From Valencia hispanica (Eukaryota > Chordata > Actinopteri > Cyprinodontiformes > Valenciidae), in the NCBI GenBank assembly GCA_963556495.2, contig OY747702.1, positions 9,295,693 through 9,359,692 on the forward strand: a DNA stretch of 64,000 bases. Direction: 5' to 3'. The notes below the pieces were generated by a model. The model was not told the origin of the DNA. It searched no databases and saw nothing but the letters and a program-made list of their open reading frames with translations. Made by a program: the position numbers and the translations under genes. This document shows, in pieces, positions 53,093-63,859 of the stretch (positions are counted from its first letter, which is position 1; every line of letters starts with the position of its first letter).

Positions 53093-53590
53093 GTATCCAG
53101 CTAATTTGGTGGGAATTCAGAGTCATACGCATATGTTTTTAATATTACAATATTTTTTTTCAAGTTGCATTCTTCCAAAAACTTTTTGTCAAACCAAAAG
53201 TGAACAATGAGAGTATACGAGAGTATAAAGTAAGGTAAATTTCAACTTTTCAGGGCTTCATTTATCTTTTTATTTAGTGGGACATAGTTAAGTTAAAAAA
53301 TTTCTGTCAAGTTTTTAGTATAATGATACCCAAATACTTAAAAAATTTAGTCTTCCTACTGCGTACTTTTCAGTTAACTTCGGTGGTTTATTATTAACCC
53401 AAGTGTCAGTTTTTTTTGTTTATATTTATCTTGTATCCAGAAAGTTGAACGTGTTGCTCCAATATCATAAGTTTGAGAGTCTGTAGGATGTCCTAAATAA
53501 ACTAAAATATAATTCGTACAACAAGCTAATTTATGCTCCATTACTCCCAGGATTATACTCTTCTGTCTCACCAATTGAGTTTATGGTTCG

Positions 53591-54010
53591 AGATACAATG
53601 CAAATAGGAGCGGGGGCCATGCCAGAACATCTTGATTCAGACCCACAAATGTATGCAGATGAAACTGCTGTACACACACATGCTAATTCAGTTGAAGTTA
53701 AAGCCACCTAGCTAAAAAATGTGTTAGAAAGGATCCCATTCTGACTTGATCAATCATGTCTGAGCTTGAAGGTAAATAAGACTAAGTGTATGTTTTTTGT
53801 TTTCAAAACCATAGTACACTGTTGGCATTCATGCTAAAGGCAAACAGAATAATATAGTTACTGAATATAAATATAATGGGTATCTATATTCTGTATTTAA
53901 TGTTTGTATTGTGATACTAGTGATAGTAGTCTGCAATGTGTTATAATCAAGAAAGACTACAAGTGCATACCAGTTCCTCACTGTGCAAAAAAGCCTTTAT
54001 GCTGCTGCAG
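53591..54010 (+). pseudogene. LINE reverse transcriptase fragment (non-L1)
   Basis: The frame near 53640 reads PQMYADETAVHTHANSVE (catalytic YADD altered to YADE), followed after a stop by LDQSCLSLKVNKTKCMFFVF, the thumb-start block of CR1-group LINEs. EYKYNGYLYS near 53860 corresponds to the YLGI region. Multiple stops. It is the old sequence into which the Gypsy element at 54155 inserted nearby. Confidence 0.6.
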
Positions 54011-54154
54011 TAGTGATACAAAGGGAGAACCAACTGGTTACATTCTGTTAAATATTGACTTCAAAACAATGTTGAGCTGATGTGTTTCAAAGTCATGCTT
54101 CAACAAACTGGCCCCGATTTTTAAAAGACCAGTAGGCTTTATAAAACATGTTTT

Positions 54155-54464
54155 TGTCAGGACCTCATCTAGACCAACGACCTCCACCTGTGCACACTAA
54201 CTCACCTCCACCTCATTGGCTCTCACCACAGTTAAAAGACAGCTTCACTCACCACAACACTGTTCTGTCATCTGGTCTCCAGACTCGGAACTCCTGAGCT
54301 AGCCACTTCAGCTTGCTTATCGTTAAACACCCGTATCTTCTCAAGATCCTCCAGACCCCTCTACCAGCCTGATCCGCAGCCTCCTCTCAAGCTGTCTGTC
54401 TCTGCGTGTGAGTTGTCCTCCTTGATAAAGACTGTTACAAACGATCCAGGCAGTCTCCTTGACA
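54155..54464 (+). repeat. Gypsy 5' LTR (310 bp)
   Basis: Differs from the 3' LTR (303 bp) by an eight-base indel near 54292 (ACTCCTGA), a one-base C indel and a handful of substitutions. The pair is therefore roughly 97 percent alike by eye, pointing to an insertion of moderate age. Confidence 0.93.
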
Positions 54465-54466
54465 GG

Positions 54467-55130
54467 ATGATAGAACCTTTTCCTGACAACTCAGCAGAGG
54501 TTGAGGCTCTGCGGACAGAGGTGCGCGCTCTCCAGGAGTAGGTGGAATCCCTAACCGAGGCGCACATCCGACTTGCTGGTCTCGTCCACACTTTGCCCAG
54601 CCGGGCAGCTCCAGAACCCCAGGTCTGCCTACCCGAAAAGTGGAACGGGGTGGATGGGAAGCTTGATGTGCTCCTCGCCACGCTGGACATGACTTTTGAG
54701 GTTCAGCCGACTACCTACTCCTCCTCAGCTTCGCGGGTGGCGCTCCTGATGTCCCTCCTCTCTGGACAGGCGCAGGAATGGGCGGCGGCTCTATACAACC
54801 AGAGGTCTCCGATCTGCAACGACTATGCTCAGTTTGTTGCAGAACTACGCAACACCTTCGTGCCGCCAGCCTGCGAGGTGGACATTGAGGTGCAGCTGTT
54901 AAGGCTCTGCCAGCGTCAGCAGCCTGTTCACCGGTTCGCCGCCGACTTCCGCACCCTGGCTGCTCAGCTTAAAGTACTACTGCCCTTTATCGAGAACTCC
55001 CGGCTTTGGAGGAACCCATGCAGGTAGGACACCTATCTCTAGAAGAGAGGCAGCGCCGTCATGACGAAGGACTCTGCGCTTACTGTGCTGCAAAAGACCA
55101 CAGAAGTCCGGGAAACGGCCAGACCAAGTG
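54467..55130 (+). pseudogene. Gypsy gag, disrupted
   Basis: The ATG at 54467 opens MIEPFPDNSAEVEALRTEVR; a TAG at 54539 interrupts the N-terminal coiled region. The frame then continues through ESLTEAHIRLAGL and a capsid-like region (YSSSASRVALLMSLLSGQAQ, EWAAALYNQRSP) to a stop at 55025. A frameshift leads to [20 protein letters not shown], the start of a CCHC zinc knuckle with the last Cys missing. Gag would form the particle that packages element RNA. It is non-functional. Confidence 0.85.
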
Positions 55131-56300
55131 ATTCTCGGGGGAGTCTCTCCTGGTCCCATTAGACAAACGCTGTTCCTTCTAGATGTCCAACTGCATCCCG
55201 AGCATCCTTGCCAGGCCCTTCTAGACACTGGCGGTATCGATAATTTCATGTCTGCTCGTTTGGCATCCAAGCTGAAGGTCCCACTGGAAGAACTTGACCA
55301 CCCCATGTCATTCACATCGGTGGACGGACGCCCGCTCCAGCCCTGTCCCATCCGTCAACACACTGCTGGAATCCAGATGGCGGTTGGGGACCACCAAGAG
55401 ACTGTCCACTTCCTAATAATGTCATCTGATGCTGCCCCGCTCATCCTCGGTTACCCTTGGTTTCAACGTCACGATCCACACATTTCCTGGTCTACGAAAC
55501 AGATCCTGCAGTGGGGGCCCGACTGCCCATCTAGCTGTTTGCTCCAACGACCGGACCCCATACTCAGAGCCCCTCCAGCCACGCCTCTCATCACCAGTGA
55601 CCTGCCACCCCCTTATCGGGACCTGGCCGAGGCCTTCAGTAAACAGCGAGCCTCCTCCTTACCGCCCCACAGGAATTACGACATGGCGATCAACCTCCTG
55701 CCGGGGCCGACGCTTCCCCACAGTCTCCAATATAACCTGTCCCCCGACGAGGTGAAATCAATGGAGGCCTACACAGTCGAAGCCCTGGAAACCGGCTTCA
55801 TCTGCCCATCCTCTTCTCCTGCCTCATCTGGATTCTTCTTTGTCAAAAAGAAGGACGGCACCCTACGGCCGTGTATTGACTATCGGGGCCTCAACTCAAT
55901 CACTGTTAAGGACCGTCACCCCCTTCCGCTCATCGGATCCATCATGCACTCACTGTCTCAGGCCACCATCTTCACCCATCCGGATCTGCGGAACGCCTAC
56001 AACCTTATCCGCGTAAGAGAGGGCGATGAGCATTCAGCACCCCAAATGCCCACTGGGAGTACCTGGTCATGCCGTTTGGCCTTTGCAACAGTCCGGCGGT
56101 CTTCCAGCGCTTCCTCAATGATATGCTCCGTGACATGCTCTGGATGACATCCTCATCTACTCCAGGTCAACGATCGACCATGTCCGCCATGTCCGGGCCG
56201 TCCTCCAGCGCCTGCTCCAACACAGAACATACTGTAAACTAGAGAAATGTTCCTTCCACCAGTCCTCCACCACCTTTCTGGGCTACGTCGTCTCATCCCA
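55128..56300 (+). pseudogene. Gypsy pol: protease and reverse transcriptase
   Basis: The frame at 55128-56147 carries an aspartic protease motif [11 protein letters not shown] (about residue 30) and [10 protein letters not shown] begins with the [20 protein letters not shown] block and [20 protein letters not shown] (about 55850-55920). A frameshift by deletion near 56030 leads to [20 protein letters not shown] in another phase. The catalytic LDDILIYS (56139-56162) has lost the residues normally just before it by a small deletion. RT is inactive. Confidence 0.88.
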
Positions 56301-56310
56301 TGGCATCTCT

Positions 56311-56950
56311 ATGGACCCACAGAAGGTCGCATCTGTGGCGGAATGGCCGAAGCTCACTACGCTGTGCCAGCTCCAGTCCTACCTGGGGTTTGCAAACTTT
56401 TATCGCCACTTTATAAGGGACTTTAGCAAGCTGGCGGCCCCCCTCACCTCCATCACCAAGCCGACTAACCAACCACGTCCTTTCAGTCTACCCCCGGAGG
56501 CTGATAGGGCATTTCACGTATTACGTCGGAGGTTTTCATCACCACCGATCCTCGGACACCCCGACCCAGCCAAGCCCTTTGTTGTGGAGGTGGACGCTTC
56601 CGAGGTGGGAGCTGGAGCCGTCCTGTCCCAGTCCGGACCGGATCAGAAGCTCCACCCTTGTTGCTTCTTCTCCAGAAAGTTCTCCCCCACTGAACACCGT
56701 TATGGAGTTGGAGACCGGGAACTTCTGGCCATTAACTGGGCGTTGGAGGAGTGGGGGCACCTCCTGATCGGGGCCACAGAGCCCTTTCTGGTGTGGACCG
56801 ACCACCAGAATCTCATCAACGTTAGAAGGGCTAAACAACTCAACCCCCGCCAGGCTCGCTGGGCCCTGTTCTTTGAACAGTTCAACTTCCATCTCTCCTA
56901 CCGACCTGGACTCAAGAACGGGAAAGCGGACGCCCTTTCTCCTCACCGTG
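56311..56950 (+). pseudogene. Gypsy pol: RT connection and RNase H
   Basis: The open frame from 56311 contains the [20 protein letters not shown] thumb/connection block and RNase H. Blocks are [17 protein letters not shown] (first catalytic Asp), [14 protein letters not shown] (catalytic Glu), VWTDHQNL (Asp) and the terminal GKADALSPH. RNase H removes RNA from the RNA:DNA hybrid during copying. The frame then runs straight into integrase in another phase: the pol segment between them, including the integrase HHCC zinc finger, is deleted near 56945. Confidence 0.88.
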
Positions 56951-57520
56951 GGGATGTCTGCCATCGCCACGTTCGTGGACCGCTTTTCCAAGGCAGTCCA
57001 CCTGGTCGCTCTGCCGGGGCTGCCCACCACCAAGAGGACGGCAGAACTCCTTCTCGAACATGTAGTCCGGCTTCACGGATTTCCGTGTGACGTGGTAACC
57101 GACCGGGCACCCCGATTCACTGCTGGGTTTTGGAAGGCTTTCTGTCAAATCGTTGGGGCGACCAGCAGCCTCTCATCCGGTTTTCATCCAGAGACAAACG
57201 GACAGACAGAACGGGCCAACCAACAGATCGGGAAGTATCTCTGGTGCTTTGCCGCCTCTTCCCCCTCCTCCTGGCCACGGACGCTGCTCTGGGCAGAACT
57301 CGCCATCAACCTGCAGGTCTCATCAGCCACCAGTCTCTCCCCCTTTGAGACGTGTTACGGGTACCAACCCCCCATCTTCGCCCACCAAAAGGTCGAAGTC
57401 GACCTCCCCCAGGCTCAGCTGTTTGCACGTCGCATGAAGGGGGGTTGGATCCGGGCCAAAGCTTCCATCACCAGAACAAACTCTGATTACCAGAGGCACC
57501 AAGCCTGACGACGGCACCCC
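56951..57520 (+). pseudogene. Gypsy integrase core, N-terminally deleted
   Basis: It begins abruptly in [19 protein letters not shown] (first catalytic region). It continues through VVTDRAPRFTAGFWKAFCQI (second Asp), SSGFHPETNGQTERANQ (catalytic Glu), LWAELAINLQVSSATSLSPF and FETCYGYQPPIF. The stop at 57506 is followed in phase by the post-core [20 protein letters not shown] segment. The HHCC domain and the start of the core are absent, so it cannot integrate DNA. Confidence 0.88.
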
Positions 57521-57539
57521 AGTCCTACCTACCAGCCAG

Positions 57540-57985
57540 GGGACCTGGTCTGGTTATCCACCCGACACCTTAAGCTCAACATGGAGGCCCGGAAACTCAC
57601 TCCCCGCTTCATAGGACCCTTGCCAGTCATTCATCGCATCAACCCGGTTACCTACCGTCTTCGCCTGCCAGCCAGCCTGAAGGTACACCCAGTCTTCCAC
57701 TGCTCTCTGCTTAAACCTAAGATCACTTCACCATTGTCTCCCCCCGAACCCGACCCCCCCCACCCAGACTCGTGGATGGGGGCCTGGTGTACACAGTTCG
57801 CCAGATCCTAGACTCCAGACCCCGGGGCCGCGGGTTTCAGTACCTGATTGACTGGAAGGGCTATGGACCAGAGGAACGCTCCTGGGTTCCATCCCGGCGC
57901 ATCATCGACCCAAGCCTGGTTGCCGACTTCCATCGGCGTCACCCAGATCGCCCTGGCCCTTCAGGAGCCGGGCCTAGAAGGGGGG
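57540..57985 (+). pseudogene. Gypsy integrase C-terminus with chromodomain
   Basis: [20 protein letters not shown], then [12 protein letters not shown] mark the GPY/F-type module. After a frameshift near 57770 the chromodomain follows: [35 protein letters not shown], then [14 protein letters not shown]. Chromodomains of Gypsy integrases steer insertion to marked chromatin. Two of the usual three cage aromatics (Y at its start, W of DWKGYG) are present. The coding end overlaps the purine tract before the 3' LTR. Confidence 0.88.
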
Positions 57986-57989
57986 TTTC

Positions 57990-58292
57990 TGTCAGGACCT
58001 CATCTAGACCAACGACCTCCACCTGTGCATACTAACTCACCTCCACCTCATTGGCTCTCACCACAGTTAAAAGACAGCTTCACTCACCACAACACTGTTC
58101 TGTCATCTGGTCTCCAACCTCGGAGCTAGCCACTTCAGCTTGCTTATCGTTAAACACCCCGTATCTTCTCAAGATCCTCCAGACGCCTCTACCAGCCTGA
58201 TCCGCAGCCTCCTCTCAAGCTGTCTGTCTCTGCGTGTGAGTTGTCCTCCTTAATAAACACTGTTACAAACGATCCAGGCAGTCTCCTTGACA
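57990..58292 (+). repeat. Gypsy 3' LTR (303 bp)
   Basis: TGTCAGGACCTCATCTAGAC to CAGTCTCCTTGACA; matches the 5' LTR end to end apart from small indels and substitutions. It would provide the polyadenylation site (AATAAACAC near 58252). Confidence 0.93.
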
Positions 58293-58469
58293 GTTTTAAA
58301 GACATCAAAAAACGAACGGATGCACAAAGTATAGATGGCCTTAGAGTACCCTCATCATTACATCAACATGTCTAATGAATGTTTCTCAAACATAAACTCA
58401 CCACAAAAGAAACAATGAACATGAATAAACAGGTTCCTCACATGATTTTTCCAGCATCATACAACCCTA

Positions 58470-58790
58470 ACCAAGCATAACAATATAACCAGCTGCCTAA
58501 CAGAGTGTTAGTCCACTTTCTGCTTGCCAAAACAGCCCTGATCCATTGAGACATCAACTCCACCAAACCTCTGGAGGTGTGCTGTGGTATCTGGCACCAA
58601 GATTCTAGCAGCAGAACCTTTAAATCCTAGAATTGTAATGGTCAGGCAAGCTTCCATGGATCAGGTTAACTTGTCTAACCCATCCTGTAGATGATCTATT
58701 GTATTGAAATCTCGGGAATGTGCAGGCCAAGTCAACATCTCAAATTCATAGAGTTCCTCAAATCTTTCAGGAAACATTTTTGGGTCCTAA
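58470..58790 (-). mobile_element. Tc1/mariner-like fragment, inverted
   Basis: CATAACAATATAACCAGCTG at 58477, then GCCAAAACAGCCCTGATCCA, TGGTATCTGGCACCAAGATT and GTGCAGGCCAAGTCAACATC follow the order of an abundant fish Tc1/mariner-like element read from its reversed 3' end. Only the first 300 bp are present. Frames on minus are broken. Confidence 0.65.
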
Positions 58791-59569
58791 TATAGCCCAC
58801 CTATTTCCCTTTCGACTGCAGAGGCAGCCCAAAAGTGAGTAAAATACTTAATTTTAAATTTGTTGACCAGAGAAGCAAGCACCTCATATTCTTGTCTCTT
58901 ACGACTCGAGCAAGACAGAGATACGTCTTTGGCATCGCTTCCTGTCTTCTGGGAATAGCACATCCTTCTTTTATAATGAGTTTACTAATCCTGATGACAT
59001 TCACCTCTGCACACATGCAGAACTTGCAGTTGGCTTTAGTGGCTAACACAATAGCAGATGTTACACATCTTAGAGGACCCCAGAGTTCAGATTTATCCAG
59101 CCTTAGTCTGCTTTACTCTCGTCAGCATTTTACGAGCTTTATTCCCTTATCATCGCAGCTATCCTTTGGGGTCATGGAAGTCCATTCTTCTCCACTCAGA
59201 TAACACTACCATAATAGAAATTAACAAAAATTAACAAAATACCCACCCCACACAAGAATTGCAGCTCATTCGCAGATTGACTGTATTCTGAGGTCAACAT
59301 TGATTTATTTCCTGAAGAGTTCATGTCCCAGGATACTAGAATAACATTGCTGACATACTGCTCAGGCTTTTCTTTTCAGAAATTCAAACCCTTGGCGGCC
59401 GATTCAGGGATTTACACTAACTCAGTTTTATGCAACAATCTTCAACTAGCTCCTTATTTAGTTAAGCTCCCCATTGTCACCCAGGAAGCCATCCTCACCA
59501 GTCTTGCTCCATGCACAGTTGGTCTCTCCCTGGAGCTAATTTAAATTATTCCATGTAGTGTTGCTGGGT
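58791..59569. other. Unassigned DNA
   Basis: Open frames at 58835-59203 and 59323-59544 carry no recognisable domain. No termini or RNA genes seen. Confidence 0.5.
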
Positions 59570-59805
59570 GCCAACCTGTGGTCCACAAGCGCCGGTGTCT
59601 TTCAACTTTTAGAATTGTTCCTGGTTCAACACACCTGAATCAAATGGTTGAATTACCTCCTCAGTATGCAGTCTAATTTGTAAGAGTCCTGCTAGTGAGC
59701 TGATCATTTGATAGCACTGTGATGAAGCAGACCTACATTTAAAAAGTCTCAAACACCGGACCCTCCAGAACTGAAGCTTGACACCTAAGATGTAGTGCAT
59801 CAACT
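59570..59805. mobile_element. MITE with CACACCTGAATCAAATG arms
   Basis: The core TCAACACACCTGAATCAAAT near 59627, with flanking TTTCAACTTTTAGAATTGTT and CAAACACCGGACCCTCCAGA, matches a common fish palindromic MITE. The second arm is eroded. Termini and duplication are not resolved. Confidence 0.5.
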
Positions 59806-62251
59806 GCACTTTCCCTCATTCTGTAACATTTCCATTTGTCACTTCATCAATGATGCATACTCAAGCCTTGAAATATGTACTTCTACCATCCAAACATATC
59901 TGTCTTGCAGAAAGTGATTTTAAAACTAATTACAGGTATCAGCAGTTCATCCATTATCCACTGTGATGTGTCCATTCGTCTCTACTGGCTAAGAAAACAA
60001 GAACCCCCAACCATCACTCAAGACCTTCCACTGACATCAGATCTCCTTGGTACTTTCATTTTAACTCCGTGCTCCAGCTATACTTGTATACTTATTCTGC
60101 AAGACTTTTTAGACTTCCACAGATTTTCTGAGTTTTCTCTTTCATCATCATCATCATCATCCAAGTTTCTGGGTGACAGTTGAGAGTTAAACTAAATCTT
60201 CCTACTAACTATGACTATGCCATCTCTATTCTTACTTCTGACACAAATTTTCACTCAGTTTAAGGGAAACAGACCAGTTGTTAGTCTCATTTCCTATCAT
60301 CTATTTAGCCATACCTCCTTATTCAGCTCTTCTGAGCATATTACTAACTACGTTTGCTTAAAACTGGTTGCAACAACCCAACTTCAAACCCCCTTTTTAA
60401 TAATGAGACTGGATTGTGATTAATCAAACATATTCTCCATATTTTTTGGCATTTCACCAAAACATTATTTAGTCTACCCCTTTCATATATGGGTAGCCTC
60501 TAGGACATCCCCAGTCAGCATCTCAGCTCACTCCATCCAAATTCCTGGACTCTCTTCATCCCTGAGTTTACCAGTCCTATATCTGCAATAATCTTTTTTA
60601 ATCACATTCTCCCCTTGGCCCCTTGAAAGGGTCTCGTAGGCAGAGTTGTGAATAATATTTCTGCTTATTTCACACAATGAATCCATTTGCTATCAGAAAA
60701 ATGTAGCTTTTCTAAGTATTTATCAAAATATTTCATTGTCTGAAGCAATCAAGGGTTCAAACATTCACTGTACTGGTTTCTTGTGCTAGGTCTTGTGCTG
60801 TTTTTCATCTGGAGAGGAACAAAACATAATGTACAAACTGAACAATGATTAAAATTTCGGATAGTCTGGAAAAAGATGATTACCTGAGACCTCCACTCTG
60901 TGTCTCTTCCATCCCAATGTGTCCATCGGCTTGTCTCCCCAGGAGACCTATTATTACTTTTTGACCATCTACAGCAGAATCTTTTGGGAGAATTTCATCA
61001 ATAACCCTTCAACTCACATGATTTTGGGATAGTCCTAGCTAGTGAACTTCAATTACATTGGTGCAGCAGGGAAATTGTGTTTGTATCACATGTATCATCA
61101 TCATCATTGAACACAAAGTAATTCTATCAAAAAACAACAATAACAGTTAAGGTGATTGAAGACTGAATAACTGTTGTAAAAATGAAAAACCCATCACAAA
61201 TGAACACATGTACAGCGCTAATTAAGGAGATTATATGAATGAACTTTTTATTACAAACTAATCCATATTTTGCACCCCACAATGTGGAAGTCTCTTACCG
61301 TATACCTAAAGCCCAGACAGATCCGCTGGGATCACCACAAGAATCAGTTCCCTAAGCAGAGCAACATCCCGTATCTCATCACTTTCTATCAGTGATGTCC
61401 ATTCAGCAGATGCAATTCGCTGAGAAAATGTCACCAGCGGAAACCCCTCAGGGGCTGGCAACATCGGCACACCCACACACACGCACACACACTTGCACAC
61501 TTGAATATAAGGCCTAACATCCGCAGCCATGACAGCCAATGTGCATTGCACATTGCTACATAGGTTGACTGATCCGACTGCTGGAAGACAGCGGATGCAT
61601 GTGATACAGACAGTCATGGTATATGCAGCTCCAGTATGTGTGAGTTTGTGTGGGTGTACAGTAGGTGTGCGATAATGGCAATCGGTGACAAATAGCAAGA
61701 GTCTTGATAAGAATCAGGCCTGGGCCCGATGCCGAACAGGAAAAACCTTCATATCAAATCAGCTCATTACTTTTAGAAATGGCTTAGCCACAAAATAGGG
61801 CTTACTTAGGAAATTCAAGGGCCTGGGATTGTATACCACAATGTGTAAATTACACCCTTAGGGCTTTCTTAGCTCTTTCAGGGTTATTACAGCATATGTT
61901 GTAATGAGGATTAACTTCTGTTAGGATCCATGCAGCCTGATGCTTCCAGCTCTGATAGCTGTACTCAGATAAGGAAAACAATTGTGATTTTGTAAATGAT
62001 AAAGTACCAGGCATTACTAAATTTAGAGATCTTCTCATGGAATAAAAAAACATTGTTTCAGGAAATAAAGCTTCTTTTGAGAAACCACTATTCAATAGCA
62101 TATGAAATATGGAACATTCTATACCAAGAAGAGCTGTTAGTATTTCTCCAACACTGTTTGGGTTGGATGTTTGAAGTGAAAAAGTGGGATCTGAAAAAAT
62201 TAAATATATTGGAATAAAAACATTCTATTTTCTTGCTAGACGAGGCTAAAG
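59806..62251. other. Unassigned DNA with small simple repeats
   Basis: Contains (TCA)7-like at 60147-60167 and a (CA)n-like run at 61468-61496. Open frames (59875-60183, 61306-61698, 61850-62101, 61996-62217) show no domains. The stretch 61306-61698 on minus is Cys/Val-rich because of the CA run. I see nothing else. Confidence 0.5.
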
Positions 62252-62253
62252 TA

Positions 62254-63859
62254 CAGTGGCTTGCAAAAGTATTCGGCCCCCTTGAACTTTTCCACATTTT
62301 GTCACATTACAGCCACAAGCATGAATCAATTTTATTGGAATTCCACGTGAAAGACCAATACAAAGTGGTGTACACGTAAGAAGTGGAACAAAAATCATAC
62401 ATGATTCCAAACATTTTTTACAAATAAATAACTGAAAAGTGGGGTGTGCGTAATTATTCAGCCCCCTAAATCAAAACTTTGTAGAATCACCTTTTGCTGC
62501 AATTCCAGCTGCCAGTCTTTTAGGGTATGTCTCTACCAGCTTTGCACATCTAAAGACTGAAATTCTTACCCATTCTTCTTTGCAAAACAGCTCCAGCTCA
62601 GTCAGATTAGATGGACAGCGTTTGTGAACAGCACTTTTCAGATCTTGCCACATATTCTTGATTGGATTTAGATCTGGACTTTGACTGGGCCATTCTAATA
62701 CATGGATATGCTTTGTTTTAAACCATTCCATTGTTGCCCTGGCTTTATGTTTAGGGTCGTTGTCCTGCTGGAAGGTGAACCTCCGCCCCAGTCTCAAGTC
62801 ATTTGCAGACTCCAAGAGGTTTTCTTCCAAGATTGCCCTGTATTTGGCTCCATCTGTCTTCCCATCAACTCTGACCAGCTTCCCTGTCCCTGCTGAAGAG
62901 AAGCACCCCCAGAGCGTTATGCTGCCACCACCATATTTGACAGTGGGGATGGTGTGTTCAGAGTGATGTGCAGTGTTAGTTTTCCGCCACACATGGCGTT
63001 TTGCATTTTGGACAAAAAGTTCCATTTTGGTCTCATCTGACCAGAGCACCTTCTTCCACATGTTTGCTGTGTCCCCCACATGGCTTGTGGCAAACTGCAA
63101 ACGGGACTTCTTATGGTTTTCTTTTAACAATGGCTTTCTTCTTGCCACTCTTCCATAAATGCCAACTTTGTGCAGTGCACGACTAATAGTTGTCCTATGG
63201 ACAGATTCCCCCACCTGAGCTGTAGATCTCTGCAGCTCGTCCAGAGTCACCATGGGCCTCTTGGCTGCATTTCTGATCAGCGCTCTCCTTGTTCGGTCTG
63301 TGAGTTTAGGTTGACTGCCTTGTTTTGGTAGGTTTACAGTTGTGCCATACTCCTTCCATTTCTGAATGATCGCTTGAACAGCGCTCCGTGGGATGTTCAA
63401 GGCTTGGGAAATCTTTTTGTAGCCTAAGCCTGCTTTAAATTTCTCAATAACTTTATCCCTGACCTGTCTGTTGTGTTCTTTGGACTTCATGGTGTTGTTG
63501 CTCCCAACATTCTCCTAGACAACCTCTGAGGCCGTCACAGGGCAGCTGTATTTGTACTGACATTAGATTACACACAGGTGCACTCTATTTAGTCATTAGC
63601 ACTCATCAGGCAATGTCTATGGGCAACTGACTGCACTCAGACAAAAGGGGGCTGAATAATTACGCACACCCCACTTTTCAGTTATTTATTTGTAAAAAAT
63701 GTTTGGAATCATGTATGATTTTTGTTCCACTTCTCACGTGTACACCACTTTGTATTGGTCTTGAACGTGGAATTCCAATAAAATTGATTCATGTTTGTGG
63801 CTGTAATGTGACAAAATGTGGAAAAGTTCAAGGGGGCCGAATACTTTTGCAAGCCACTG
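62254..63859 (-). mobile_element. Full-length Tc1-like transposon, copy H (1606 bp)
   Basis: The ends CAGTGGCTTGCAAAAGTATT and inverted complement are flanked by TA (62252-62253, 63860-63861). It has the same long inverted repeats (about 210 bp) and internal repeat words as copy D. The gene is on the minus strand. The two copies are near-identical over their length, so both are recent compared with the other Tc1 fragments here. Confidence 0.97.
62471..63490 (-). CDS. Tc1-like transposase, open frame but catalytic Glu replaced
   Basis: 339 residues without a stop, co-linear with the copy D protein. HTH (YKKISQALNIPRSAVQAIIQ) and two catalytic aspartates are present: D152 in WSDETKM and D243 in QQDNDPKHKA. 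The third catalytic residue is changed, so NPIENMW reads NPIKNMW with Lys at 278 (codon AAG on minus, 62659-62657; GAG in copy D). The AT-hook-like GRPLK of copy D reads GSQPK. Loss of the DDE glutamate should abolish cleavage, while DNA binding may persist, so the protein could act as an inhibitor if made. That last point is inference. Confidence 0.93.
   Translation of the reverse strand: MKSKEHNRQVRDKVIEKFKAGLGYKKISQALNIPRSAVQAIIQKWKEYGTTVNLPKQGSQPKLTDRTRRALIRNAAKRPMVTLDELQRSTAQVGESVHRTTISRALHKVGIYGRVARRKPLLKENHKKSRLQFATSHVGDTANMWKKVLWSDETKMELFVQNAKRHVWRKTNTAHHSEHTIPTVKYGGGSITLWGCFSSAGTGKLVRVDGKTDGAKYRAILEENLLESANDLRLGRRFTFQQDNDPKHKARATMEWFKTKHIHVLEWPSQSPDLNPIKNMWQDLKSAVHKRCPSNLTELELFCKEEWVRISVFRCAKLVETYPKRLAAGIAAKGDSTKF

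Larger units (their letters stand above)
49930..53590 (-). pseudogene. Inverted L1-clade LINE ORF2, split by two solo LTRs
   Basis: Three blocks (49930-50572, 52259-52409, 53093-53590) read on minus align in order with ORF2 of the copy at 15883-20423. They contain VQLSGYKININ (RT palm, about 53440), SEFPPN.LDTQSKLWAVKG (across 53093/52409), LEKQDLYCYLQIHHYIDRKV (52300), EEWIAIWKLR (about 50400) and DIPTLS joined to YIKIKKLSLIL near 50010. A deletion removes about 40 residues at the last junction. The frame rejoins across each LTR once one duplication copy is discounted. Many stops show this copy is old. Confidence 0.88.
54155..58292 (+). mobile_element. Chromodomain Gypsy retrotransposon, internally deleted (4.1 kb)
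   Basis: Two near-identical LTRs (54155-54464 and 57990-58292), TGTCAGG...TTGACA ends, and GTTTT on both sides (54150-54154, 58293-58297) show a complete insertion. A purine-rich tract AGAAGGGGGG precedes the 3' LTR. The inside encodes gag, protease, RT, RNase H, integrase and chromodomain in that order, which is the chromovirus type of Gypsy. Total length is below the 5-6 kb usual for the group because parts of gag-pol are missing. Confidence 0.96.
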
